The notes beneath the pieces are model-generated. The model made no database searches. It had not been told where the DNA came from and saw only the letters and a program-made list of their open reading frames with translations. Below are positions 21,627 through 33,237 of a stretch of DNA of 64,000 nt, piece after piece. The position numbers and the translations under genes are program-made. The DNA is from Utricularia gibba (Eukaryota > Streptophyta > Magnoliopsida > Lamiales > Lentibulariaceae), in contig NEEC01000014.1 in the NCBI GenBank assembly GCA_002189035.1, positions 1,924,501 through 1,988,500 on the forward strand, written 5' to 3'. Every line of letters begins with the position of its first letter. The first letter of the stretch is position 1.

Positions 21627-24284
21627 TCACATTCTGAACACACCGTATTTGGTAGTTTCAGGGTCCCGCTTTGCAGAAGCAGCAAGGCAAAGGCCTAAGA
21701 TTTTCCTAGTGTCTGCGGGGTCGATAACTCCATCATCCCAAAGCCTCGCTGTGGAGTAATATGGACAGCCCTCCTGATCATATGCTTCGACAATACCTGC
21801 CTTGAAATTCTCCTCCTCTTCTTTGCTCCACTGCATAAAGTGATGTGAGCATCTGAGTGGTTATGTTTTGAAGGAGCGTGAGTTGTGATGATCTGGTACC
21901 TGGATTCCGGATTTTTTCTTGTTGGCACGTTCGATCTGAGACAGTACGCCTGCAGCCTGAAGATAATGTGTCGTAAAAAAATTGAGAAATCAACTGTAAC
22001 CATTGCCTAGTTTAATCTCTTTCAAGCGAAAATACTCGAATCGAAAAGCGAGGATTGAGTGATTGATTACCTGGGCGCCACCCATTACAGATATCCTCGC
22101 ATTTGGCCAGAAAAACAGGAAATTGGGACTGTAAGCACGTCCACACATGGCATAGTTTCCAGCTCCAAAACTCCCCCAACAATAATTGTAATTTTGGGAA
22201 CCTTAAAGAATACGGATGAAAAAACATGGAAAACAAGAGAGAAACTAGTACAAAGCAGTGTCAAAGATTCAAGAATAAAAGCCACCTTCGCACAAGAAAC
22301 CGCCATCACCATTTTAGCTCCAGATTTTGCTATACCATCCGCTTCAGCTTTTGAACCGACCTGTACCATTTGCATGGTAGTGGTGAGTGTGATGAACTTC
22401 AGCTCGTTGGCTTTTGGACTATAAATAGAGAATCCTATTCAGGAATCACAGGATTAGGGCATATACCATGAATCCAGTGATGTTCTGAAGAAAGATCAAA
22501 GGGATGTTTCGCTGAGTACACAACTCAATAAAATGAGCTCCCTTCAAAGCAGATTCATTGAACAGTACACCATTGTTCCCAATAATTCCAACATGCTGCC
22601 CATAAATTCGTGCAAAGCCAGTAACTAGTGTCTGTTGAAACAAAGCAGAGGTATGTGACATCTCAGAAGGGCAATAAATTAGTTAAAATCATGAAAATTA
22701 TAACGAAGTAAGGGCCTCACAGTGCCATATAGTTTCTTGAATTCGTCAAATGTGCTGCCATCAACAATACGCGAGATAACTGATCGGATGTCAAATGGCT
22801 GCTTGAGGTCTGTTGGTGCTAGTGATCTTAGTTCAGTGGCATCATATAGAGGCTCCTTGCAGTCAGATATATCTTGCTGCTGTCCACCCTTATCGCAGGC
22901 TGTATGCAAATTTTTTACTATGTTTCTTCCAATAGCTAGTGCATGCAGTTCATCTACAAGACAGAACATAAGATTTCTAAATTAGTGTCTTTCCAAGCCA
23001 ACATCTATAGAAAAAATAAAGAAAGAATTTACAGCTACAAGGAAGTATTAAAGCTTTCACCTTGGGCAAAGTAGTCCGACACACCTGATCTCGTACAGTG
23101 TACGGATGCACCCCCTAAATCTTCTGCTGAAACTTCCTCTCCAGTGGCAGCCTACCACAAATTCAGGGAATTTAAAGAATTGACCGAAGGTGGATATTTT
23201 TTGATATCAGAAAATACAAGGCGTGAAACATGGAAACATGCGTATTATCATAAGTGAACCAAAAGTTTCTTTTTTTTTTTGGGAAAACGTGTCATAAGTG
23301 AACCAGAATCTTAAAAGAAAGCCCTGCCATATAATGTGCACCTTAACCAATGGAGGCCCTGCCAGAAATATAGTGCCATTTCCCTTTACCATGACACTTT
23401 CATCAGCCATGGCAGGAATATAAGCACCACCAGCAGTACACGAACCTAGAACTAGTGCTATCTGTGGAATACGTTCAGCCGACATCTGAGCTTGATTGTA
23501 AAAAATTCTGCCAAAGTGTTCTCTGTCAGGAAAGACCTCCGCCTGCTTTGGAAGGAAAGCCCCACCACTATCCACAAGATACATGCAAGGAAGTTTGCAT
23601 TGAGAAGCAATTTCTTGTGCTCGAAGATGCTTCTTGATTGTTATGGGATAGTACGTTCCACCCTTCACTGTAGGATCATTAGCCACAAACATACAGAGTT
23701 TCCCGTGAACCGGTCCAATTCCAGTTATTACCCCACCCGATGGCAATACATCCTCATACAGTTCATAGCCAGCAAGCTATGTTCATAAAAGCAAGATATC
23801 ATAAATCATGCGTAACAAAGCTTGATATACAGAGATACACTAAGCATTTGATCATTGAAGACAAGTATTTGAGTAGCATAGAAGCCTATGGACAATCATC
23901 CTCCTGTCTAGGTCCAGCAAACAATACAGACTTGAGGAAATTGAGAAATTCAATGCAAACCTGAGAGAGCTCAAGAAACGAAGACCCAGGATCGATCAAG
24001 CGACCGATTCTTTCCCTAGGAAGAAGCTTATTCCTGCTTCTGTTCCTTTTCACAGCCTCTTCTCCTCCTCCGTTCATCACCTGCTGAATGCGAGACTGAA
24101 GCTGCGCTACGAGGCCTTCCATGGCTTCAGAGTTGCGAACGAAGGCTTCGGAGCTCCGGTCAACCGTATCGGAGAGGACATTGGAGCATAAAAGTCTGAC
24201 GAAAGTTGACAGGCTTGGAGCCGTCGGTGAAATTCTCCTCGACAAACACCTCAGCATTTCGGGGTTCAGCCTTCCGATCAGCAT
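21627..24284 (-). CDS. MCCB: Methylcrotonoyl-CoA carboxylase beta subunit, mitochondrial; apparent frameshift in exon 7
   Basis: Nine exons: 24284-23961, 23776-23342, 23151-23061, 22953-22721, 22631-22467, 22360-22286, 22201-22071, 21956-21900, 21830-21627; about 571 residues with one base restored. It is the carboxyltransferase subunit that carboxylates 3-methylcrotonyl-CoA in mitochondrial leucine breakdown, with biotin carried by the alpha subunit. The N-terminal 40 residues (Arg-rich) look like a mitochondrial presequence. Conserved carboxyltransferase parts: [63 protein letters not shown]-like [20 protein letters not shown], and [14 protein letters not shown]. In exon 7 the C run at 22173-22177 (five) should be six so that IIVGG continues into [18 protein letters not shown] is single-copy and essential to the pathway, so an assembly error is the better explanation. 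Corresponds to At4g34030. Confidence 0.92.
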
Positions 24285-24776
24285 TCCATGCTCGAGCGAC
24301 GTCGTTTAACGCCACGATCCGTCGATCCTGCATCATTCAGCCGTCTGGTGTTTGGGCCCCCAATACCTGACCCATTGCAAGCGAGTCTACCATGTTTTCT
24401 GGCAGATCTTTTAAGATATTTCCTATTAAATTTAATTACTATATTTAACGTCGAATTGATAAAAAAAATGACTATATTCAAAACACGTTGAAATAAATGT
24501 TTAAATTCTGGGATATATTATATATTTAATCATCTGAATTTTTATTTTATTTTCCAAAGAAATTATATGATAGAAGTATGAAATTCGTTGGCGATAATAA
24601 AAATGTTGACGCTTTTCTGAACAAACGTTGATATTTTGAAATAAAAAAATATTTAAAAATATTCCATCGTTTTGGCGCCGCAAAGACTCGATAAGTACGA
24701 GCCGAGGATAGAGAAGCTGGCTTGCCACGCACGCTGAAAAACGACGGCGTAGCGCGTGAAAGCACACGCTCAAATG

Positions 24777-24785
24777 AAAATATCT
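24777..24785 (+). promoter_or_regulatory. Evening element
   Basis: Perfect AAAATATCT, the clock-controlled element bound by CCA1/LHY/RVE proteins, 216 bases before the COR28-like start. Evening elements drive cold and clock regulation of COR27/COR28 in Arabidopsis, so it supports both the gene call and its likely regulation. Confidence 0.75.
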
Positions 24786-24871
24786 TGGCTTGGATTGGGG
24801 AAGTAAATCGCAAGGTGCAGATATTTCTAATTTTCTTCACCCAATCCGACGTCGTATTGTCTTTCCTTTGA

Positions 24872-24877
24872 CACGTG
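24872..24877. promoter_or_regulatory. G-box (CACGTG)
   Basis: CACGTG in the context acacgtgtaa, about 125 bases before the COR28-like ATG. bZIP and bHLH factors such as HY5, PIFs and ABFs use this site; HY5 regulation of COR27/28 is known in Arabidopsis, but binding here is inferred. Confidence 0.6.
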
Positions 24878-25000
24878 TAAAAAGGACTTCCATGTGGATG
24901 CTTCATCCTAGTCTGTCCCAAGCCTCTTTCCCTTCTCTTCTTCTTCTTCAGGTTGGTCTACGCTTTTCTTGTCGATTTTCTGATTGCGATTTGTTGTTCG

Positions 25001-26146
25001 ATGGAAGGAGAACGCCGCCGTAGGATCCCGTCTCCGCCTCCGAATTCCGATGGAGATTGGAACGATGACAAAGCGATGAGTGTTTCGGCATCAGATTCGT
25101 CCTCTGTAACAGGTGAAAATCGCGAAGAAACATTGCGATTCTCCGAGAATGTGATTCTGGTAATTCCTTTTCTATCTCTCGATTTTGCGTTACGATTAAT
25201 TCGTCGTGATGTCGTTGCGTTAATTGAGAAGAAATTTACGATTTCGCGGGATTAGGAGTCGTTTCTTTGGCTGATAATTTCTTCCGGTGCCACTTGATTG
25301 CTGAAACCTCAGTTTCTTTTGCGCAAGTTGTTTTTCTGGTCGTAGATGAGAAGGAATCCTTCTATAGGGTGTCTCACAAATCGCGCTATATTGCTGTTGC
25401 TTTTCCATTACGAAGGATGTTCCTAAATCATTTTTTCTGCAGAATGACCGGGAGCCATGGACAAATGAGAAGCACAACATGTATTTGAATCATTTGGAAT
25501 TTTCATTTGTCAAGAAGCTCCACGAGGCGAAATATTTTCTTGCTCCACACTCAGATAGCAGATCCGTGTCTGGAGAGTGTTCGAGAAATGATGTTTCTTC
25601 TTATAAGGTTAGAACATCCTGTCTATCAATCAGTCAATCCTTAGTTTTGAAAATAGCTTATTAATGTTGTCTGTTTTCAGAAGCACATCAGCACTTCCAG
25701 GAATAAGCTTTTATCCAGCGTTGCAGCTGCCGATTTCCATATTGTCATCAGGAGTGCTGCAGTATATAAAAGCAAGTATATGACAATGCACACCACATCC
25801 ATGTCGAAGCCACTGGAATCTGTAAACCATTGTCAAAGGACAAAGCATGCACAAAGAGTTGCATCTCTTGGATCAGCCGCAGGTTCGAATTTGCATGCTC
25901 ATCTCACCCTATTTGAATTAACAGGACACTATCTCACTTCACTGCACTTCTGGAGATCACCCTTAGCATTTATCGTCCAGTTAGCTGGTTCAAATAAATG
26001 ATCTCTGTCTCGCAGAGGGTACAGGGCAGAACTTTGTCGCGGAAGACTGGGTATACAGTTCCGGGACAGGACGGTCGAGGGCTGCAGCTGAGAGTCACGC
26101 AAAGAATCTTGAGTTGGATTCCAAATGCACACCTGTTGAATCTTGA
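25001..26146 (+). CDS. COR28: Cold-regulated protein 27/28-like
   Basis: Four exons: 25001-25159, 25443-25607, 25681-25882, 26016-26146; 218 residues. COR27/COR28 are small nuclear plant proteins that act at the night side of the clock, bind the COP1-SPA ligase and repress or modulate PRR5/TOC1 and cold-response genes. Seen here: an N-terminal IPSPPP motif, a run of serines (SVSASDSSSV), then the family core EPWTNEKHNMYLNHLEFSFVKKLHEAKYFL, and later GQNFVAED, similar to the DQNF.DED motif near the C-terminus of homologues. The last exon is less well conserved, so the C-terminus is uncertain; a good donor (acg|gtaagc near 26170) just past the stop could mean another splice form. Position next to MCCB fits At4g33980 (COR28). 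Confidence 0.78.
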
Positions 26147-27111
26147 CCCGTGGGCCTCGCAATACAACGGTAAGCCCACAGCAATCTTTCTCGTCCATAG
26201 AATATTCGGCCTGTTGTAACTTCTGTGTATTCTTAAAAGTAGCTTCCGCGTGTTCTTCGATTTACATCGAAGAAATGAGTGAGTGAATCCTGCTTTCCGA
26301 CAGGACACTTCACTGGAGTAGTTTGATTTTGTTTGGAACATACCTGGAAAAGTAATGTTGAGACTTTTGACTGAAGTGTAAAATGGATTCTGGATGGTTC
26401 TAATCTTACCAATGAGACTGCCCGGCCATGGGAACTAGCGAGTGCCCCTCTCATACGGGCAGGCATCTTTGTGTCCTACGCGAACGAACCATTCGCGGGA
26501 CGGCGGACAGCTTTCTCAGTTTTAGTAACCGGGTTTCCCGGCTCCCTGCCTTCCGACACGTGGCTGCACCACGATGGCGACCTCACAGACGAGAAAAACC
26601 CACCCACCCGAACCCTCCTACCGTACACCACCGACTTCGGCCCCACGGGAACGTACCATCATCCATTGGCTCTAGAACCCTCTCCCATCATGGCTCTTTG
26701 GTTTGTTAGTTTTTGTAAATGACTCGTGTTCATAATTATATTTATTTGTTTGAAGTTTTTTACGTGATTTAGAAAACATCTCTAATCTTGTTTTTTTAAA
26801 ATTATTCTTTCATGTAAATTTGGTATTAATTTATCATCACCTATCCAATTAATATTCTTCTCAAGAGGAAGAAGCGGTTGAGAGTGACAAGAGTAAGGGA
26901 ATGCAAGCGCGGTCGCGATGCGGTAAAATATGCGTTCGTGCCTCTACATGTGTGTTACCTAACATTCGTTGTTCCGTACGTCATCATCCGCCTCTTTATA
27001 TGACTCGGTGAACCACCCTCTTCTTCCTGCGTCGACTCAACTGCACAGGACAGGCAGATAGCACAGGGATCGTTGTAATAAACCAGCCTCTGTTGCGCGC
27101 ATCCACTCAGC
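26147..27111. other. Intergenic: COR28-like 3' flank and CYP707A promoter
   Basis: A TATA-like tttatatgac lies at about 26995-27004, 110 bases before the CYP707A start. A GC-rich island at 26410-26700 has open frames on both strands but no recognisable protein. The rest is AT-rich and unremarkable. Confidence 0.5.
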
Positions 27112-29250
<2,139 letters not shown>

Positions 29251-30894
29251 CCCCTATTAAATTCCAACATACATCACTCAACTGTATCTACTGCTTGTTA
29301 CATTATCCACATTCATCCCATAAGAATATTAACTAACCCATTGTGCCACCATCCCAATGGTATCGTTGTGTGATTTCGATGTTGATTGAACGATGACAGA
29401 GAGTTTCCAAAGCCACGCGTGCCCCAAAACTGCGGGAGGAGCCGCCGCGGTGGTGCTCGTGCTCTCTTGACTCTCTCGATCTCGCTTCTCTGTTCGTATC
29501 GTTGCATGTTTTCGATGGTTTTTCGTTCATGTGAATGAACCGCGCTTTCTCTGAAGGAATCGTTCTGGAATGATAATGGCCCTCCCATGCCTTCGGGTTC
29601 TATCTATGCTTTATGCTTCACCTTTTCTTTTGTGGCAGCTAGGTTTCTCTTCGATAGGTTCATCCGAAGTGCAAGTTTTTTCTTCCTGTGACGGTAGTTT
29701 TGGCATGTTATATAATGCACTTTGTATTGTCTCTAGGAATCAACTGGAATAATGCTGCTGCATTATGTTTTCTGTAAGTGTCGCTATGGAGGGATAAATG
29801 ATGAAGCCGTAATTTATTTTTTACTTGAAGAGGAGGCGCTTTGAGTTGGTTATCAGTGCTCAAGCGCTTTATTTCACTTCTGATAATCCATTCTCCAAAA
29901 TGGCAATTTTTTTTCAGAGGTAGGATATTTGGTTGTTGCGTAGAGGGAGACAGGAAGAAGAACAAAGGTTGATATATTTTCGGACTCCATGTGGAACTTA
30001 ATTCAAAACACGATGGAAGGTTTTGCTGTAAGGATATCTTCTCATGTTGTCACCGTGGTCTTCATTTCGTACTCCTAAATGCAAGGTATTTTGATGGGCA
30101 TTCTGCTTGTGCTTGCACGCCATCCTTATCAACCCTGTTCTCTTAAGACCTTAAGTACACCACGCAATTTAGCGTGCTGGTTCCTTCGAATAGGCTCCAT
30201 TATCCTCCCATTGCATGATGACTGCGGCATATTTCTTGAATCAGCGAAGAGTTTCAAGTTCTTGAAGAATGAGCTTGGGACTAGTGTGTGTTTTGATATG
30301 TTTGCACTTTCATGCCTTGTTCTAAGGCTCATTTTCTCTCCATTTTGAGTCGCAGCTGTTGATTAACTCATTACTGTCTCTCTTTTTTTCAATGGTCACA
30401 ATTCTTCATCTACCATTCATGCTACCATCTGAATCTCTCAGAGCCCTGCCATACAGGATTATACTCTCTTCAAAACTATGTCACTCACCCTGCATGTTTT
30501 CCACATTTACCGGTGGATTCTGATATCTCTATAACACTATGACGTCTGAAAAGTCGAAGCAAATTCGAATAACATATACGATCTGGTAAGCATCGTGTGT
30601 CCTTTGATAATTTGCTTATTGCATTTCCATTTAGCACTTCTGGTATTCACAGCTTACCATTTCTTGTTAATCTGCTTACAGACTTAGAAAATGACGAGTG
30701 ATTGGAATCATCTTGTTGGAGAATTGCACCAGATAGAGTTCCTGGTGTAACCCATTGAACAAGCATTGTGCTCAGACTCTACACACTAACAAGAAAAACA
30801 ACTGCAGTTTCCTAATGGAGATGCCATTTTTTTCATAGCTCCGCATCATCCATCTTTCTCGATATCAACAGCATTTGTGCAGCAGCAAGCACAG
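29251..30894. other. Intergenic, 1.6 kb, possibly with a non-coding RNA
   Basis: No conserved protein frame. A candidate C/D-box snoRNA lies at 29792-29889. Stretch 29400-29760 has intron- and leader-like composition (T-rich, GT/AG pairs), so a non-coding host transcript is possible. The rest, 29900-30890, shows nothing recognisable. Confidence 0.45.
29792..29889 (+). ncRNA. Candidate C/D-box snoRNA
   Basis: A perfect C box ATGATGA (29798-29804) and D box CTGA (29880-29883) are flanked, two bases outside each, by GGAT (29792-29795) and ATCC (29886-29889), which pair as a 4-bp terminal stem. Overall size, 98 nt, is typical. The internal C'/D' boxes are poor (TTGA near 29841 is the best D'). 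I could not name an rRNA target for the sequence before the D box, so this may be chance. Confidence 0.3.
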
Positions 30895-31887
30895 CTAAGT
30901 TGTTAGCTTGTAGTAGCAGTTCTTGCCTGAAAGGAGCACCTCAAATCCCCTGCCGCAATTGCACTTGAAACGCAGGGCTAACAGATCACCTTTCTCCTCC
31001 ACACTCACAGCCTCATCTGAGGTAGAGTTTTCCATGTTTTCTGCATCTTGCTCCTGAAATTTTGAACATTGATTCATCCATTTTTTTCTATGTTAATCAC
31101 AAGGCTAGTTGATCAAGTGAATGTTGCAAGGAGATTGATGGGAGTTCTCGACCTTGGTGATCTCTTCATCATTGCTCTCAAGAAAAACTTGATCACACCA
31201 ATTCCGTATCCCTTTCACTGTTTCCTGTATTATTCGTAGTCTCTGCAGAGGAAAGAAACTATTAATGAACAGGTTTTGTTACATCTGAGCAACTGAAAGG
31301 ATTTAATTGACAACCTTTGCACAGGGACTGCTATGCGGAGGAGGAGAAGAGATGTTTGGCTGCTGAGATGCGCCGCTGATAACCGTCTGATCGGACAATG
31401 TGCGGTGGAGTACGGGCAGCGGCGCGTTTGGGGATTGGTGAGATTCTTGACCGGAGTATCTGATTCTGACGGGAGTTCCCTGCGGCGGCGCGTCCAAGCC
31501 CGTGACAGAAGAGGTGGGCGATTCTTGATATGGCAACGGTGGAAGAGGGAAATTGAAGTTGGCAGAGGAAGATACGGGGAGAGACGCCGTGCGCCGGATA
31601 GGCGCTGGAAAAGAATGCGGAAGATCCAGTTTGTTGTACCCCGCGAAGTTGTAACCTCCCGAAGACGCGGTGGCGCAGTGGCAATTCTCGGCGGGTCTTT
31701 TCTGTGATGCCTCCGATTTTTTAGGCGACTGCGACGGAGGAGGCAATCCTTTGCCGGAATTGCAGATTTGATTGGTACGTTCCGGCGTAGAATGATCGAC
31801 GGCGGTGAAGTAATCGCCGTGCATGAGCGTTTGTTCTTTATACTCCGGCGGGAAACTCAGATCCCCTTCGCTCATCATGAGATTCAT
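30895..31887 (-). CDS. Uncharacterised plant protein, Ser/Pro-rich with a short Cys-containing C-terminus
   Basis: Three exons in phase: 31887-31315, 31242-31153, 31053-30895; 273 residues. I do not recognise the family by name. The first exon is Pro/Ser-rich and probably disordered, with short ordered-looking islands: IRRTASLPVSSSANFNFPLPPLP, GTPVRIRYSGQ and LHRTLSDQTVI, the last two resembling phosphorylation-type motifs (RTASLP, RTLSDQ). Exon 2 encodes an amphipathic helix (RLRIIQETVKGIRNWCDQVF). The C-terminus is DLLALRFKCNCGRGFEVLLSGKNCYYKL, a compact Cys/Gly motif that looks like the conserved part. No signal peptide or membrane segment. Start codon is uncertain: Met 1, 4 or 5 are all possible. 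It is divergent from the ERF gene, with 315 bases between starts. Confidence 0.72.
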
Positions 31888-32202
31888 CTAATCAATTAAC
31901 AGCCACGGAAACTAAACGCCTTTTTATACTTGCAATAAAGTAGCGGTTTTTTTTTTTTAATTTCAAAAAATTCAAGCGTGGCTCTTGAAAATGACGTCAA
32001 TATAATATTAATAACAAAAATAGCTCGTTTGATTTCTGTAGTGTGTTGGCACGCGCTCCCCCCCACACACACACCGTATGCGGTATGACGTATGTTTGAC
32101 CAAAGCCATGAGCTGGCATCTCGTGTGGGCCACACCTCCAATACTCATATATATATGAGCTGCGCTCCGTTTTTTTTTTGATTCGAAAGCCTGTTAATCT
32201 CC
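31888..32202. promoter_or_regulatory. Short bidirectional promoter between the unknown gene and the ERF109-like gene
   Basis: Contains a perfect palindromic CRE/TGA site TGACGTCA (31992-31999), a TGACG half-site (32086-32090), a W-box TTGACC (32096-32101) and a 16-base palindromic TATA-like CTCATATATATATGAG (32144-32159). TGA (bZIP) and WRKY sites fit a stress-induced ERF. Binding is inferred from motif only. Confidence 0.6.
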
Positions 32203-32799
32203 ATGCAAACGAAGAGGGAAAGGTCAGCGGAAACAGTGTCACCGGAAGAGCGCTTTGATGCTTCATCTCCACCGAGACGGCTCACGGCGGAGGATGAAGC
32301 CGCCGTCATGGTGACCGCCTTGAAACGCGTCATCTCCGGCACCGAATCCTCTTCCGTATCAGAAGACTTTCGAGCTCTGGAACGTGTACCCAAAGAGGGA
32401 GCGGCTCTCACTTTTACTGAAGATGTAGAAAGTTGTTCTCAATGTGGGATAAAGGGGTGCTTGGGATGCAGTTATTTCGACGAAGGGATTGGCGGTGAAA
32501 GGAAGAGGAAGAAGAATAATTACCGAGGGGTGAGGCGGCGGCCGTGGGGTAAATGGGCGGCGGAGATAAGGGATCCTCGCAAGGCGGCTCGCGTCTGGTT
32601 AGGCACCTTCGTGACGGCGGAGGATGCTGCTCGGGCTTACGACAAGGCCGCTATAAGGTTTCGTGGGCCGCGAGCGAAGCTTAACTTTCCGTTCTCGGAG
32701 TACGTCGGAGGCGGCGGCTCCACCGTGGCTGGGAACGGCGGAGAGTCAGACACTCCGTTGAATCCAATCAACGCTCTTCCTAATTCGTCTTCGAAATGA
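32203..32799 (+). CDS. ERF109: AP2/ERF transcription factor, group X (ERF109/RRTF1- or ERF108-like)
   Basis: Single exon, 198 residues. One AP2 domain at about residues 107-164: [20 protein letters not shown], then [22 protein letters not shown] and [10 protein letters not shown]; Ala and Asp at the ERF-type positions of the DNA-binding sheet make it ERF rather than DREB. Ahead of it is the group Xb hallmark, a short Cys motif [15 protein letters not shown], and before that the helix [17 protein letters not shown], also shared with ERF108/109. ERF109 (RRTF1) is a ROS-, jasmonate- and wound-induced regulator in the nucleus. The protein is shorter after the AP2 domain than ERF109 (about 30 versus about 100 residues) and lacks a visible acidic C-terminal activation segment. 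ERF108 is the alternative assignment. Confidence 0.87.
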   Translation: MQTKRERSAETVSPEERFDASSPPRRLTAEDEAAVMVTALKRVISGTESSSVSEDFRALERVPKEGAALTFTEDVESCSQCGIKGCLGCSYFDEGIGGERKRKKNNYRGVRRRPWGKWAAEIRDPRKAARVWLGTFVTAEDAARAYDKAAIRFRGPRAKLNFPFSEYVGGGGSTVAGNGGESDTPLNPINALPNSSSK

Positions 32800-33237
32800 T
32801 TTGTACCAAGCAGAGTTCAACTTTGTGACTTCAGATTGATTATTCATTTGTTTGTTATTTAATTAAATACCATACAAATATTTATATTTATAAAAAAATC
32901 AGATTTTTTCCAAATCACGTGTGGTCGGTGTATTGGTCCAGGGCGTCATCCTGCGGTATGGACGCTGCTTCACCATCGCTTCACGAGCAAGGTTTGTTGC
33001 GAGGATACGCCACGCGTCTTTGCGAGCCGACACGGCCGGGAGTGTCCCTATATATATCTGACTCAGATTTTTTCTGCTGGGATCTTCTCAAATTCTGCGC
33101 TCTCAGAAGTTGCAGTTGAGCTGCAGCGATTTCGAGATTGGATTCTGCGAAGTCGTCATCTTTTTTAAACCGGAATTGTTTTCTTTTTTGTTATTTGAGG
33201 AGTTTCGGCGGAACAAAGGGTACGAGATTGTGTAGGA
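32800..33237. other. Intergenic: ERF 3' flank and VID27 promoter
   Basis: A TATA-like ctatatatatctg at about 33048-33060 sits 180 bases before the VID27 start and is its probable core promoter. An AT-rich stretch at 32830-32900 follows the ERF stop. Confidence 0.5.

Larger units (their letters stand above)
24285..25000. promoter_or_regulatory. Bidirectional promoter between MCCB and the COR28-like gene
   Basis: The two genes are divergent, 716 bases apart. The half near the COR28-like gene holds an evening element AAAATATCT (24777-24785), an evening-element-like AAATATCT on the minus strand (24819-24826), and a G-box/ABRE-type ACACGTGT with CACGTG at 24872-24877. The other half (24400-24660) is AT-rich with nothing recognised. 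Confidence 0.7.

Noticed and set aside
26428-26722. Plus-strand open frames in a GC-rich island
   Set aside because: No start context, introns or recognisable domain; two overlapping frames both look like GC-driven chance.
31333-31707. Plus-strand open frame of 124 codons
   Set aside because: Antisense to the first exon of the unrecognised minus-strand gene, Arg-rich by composition only.
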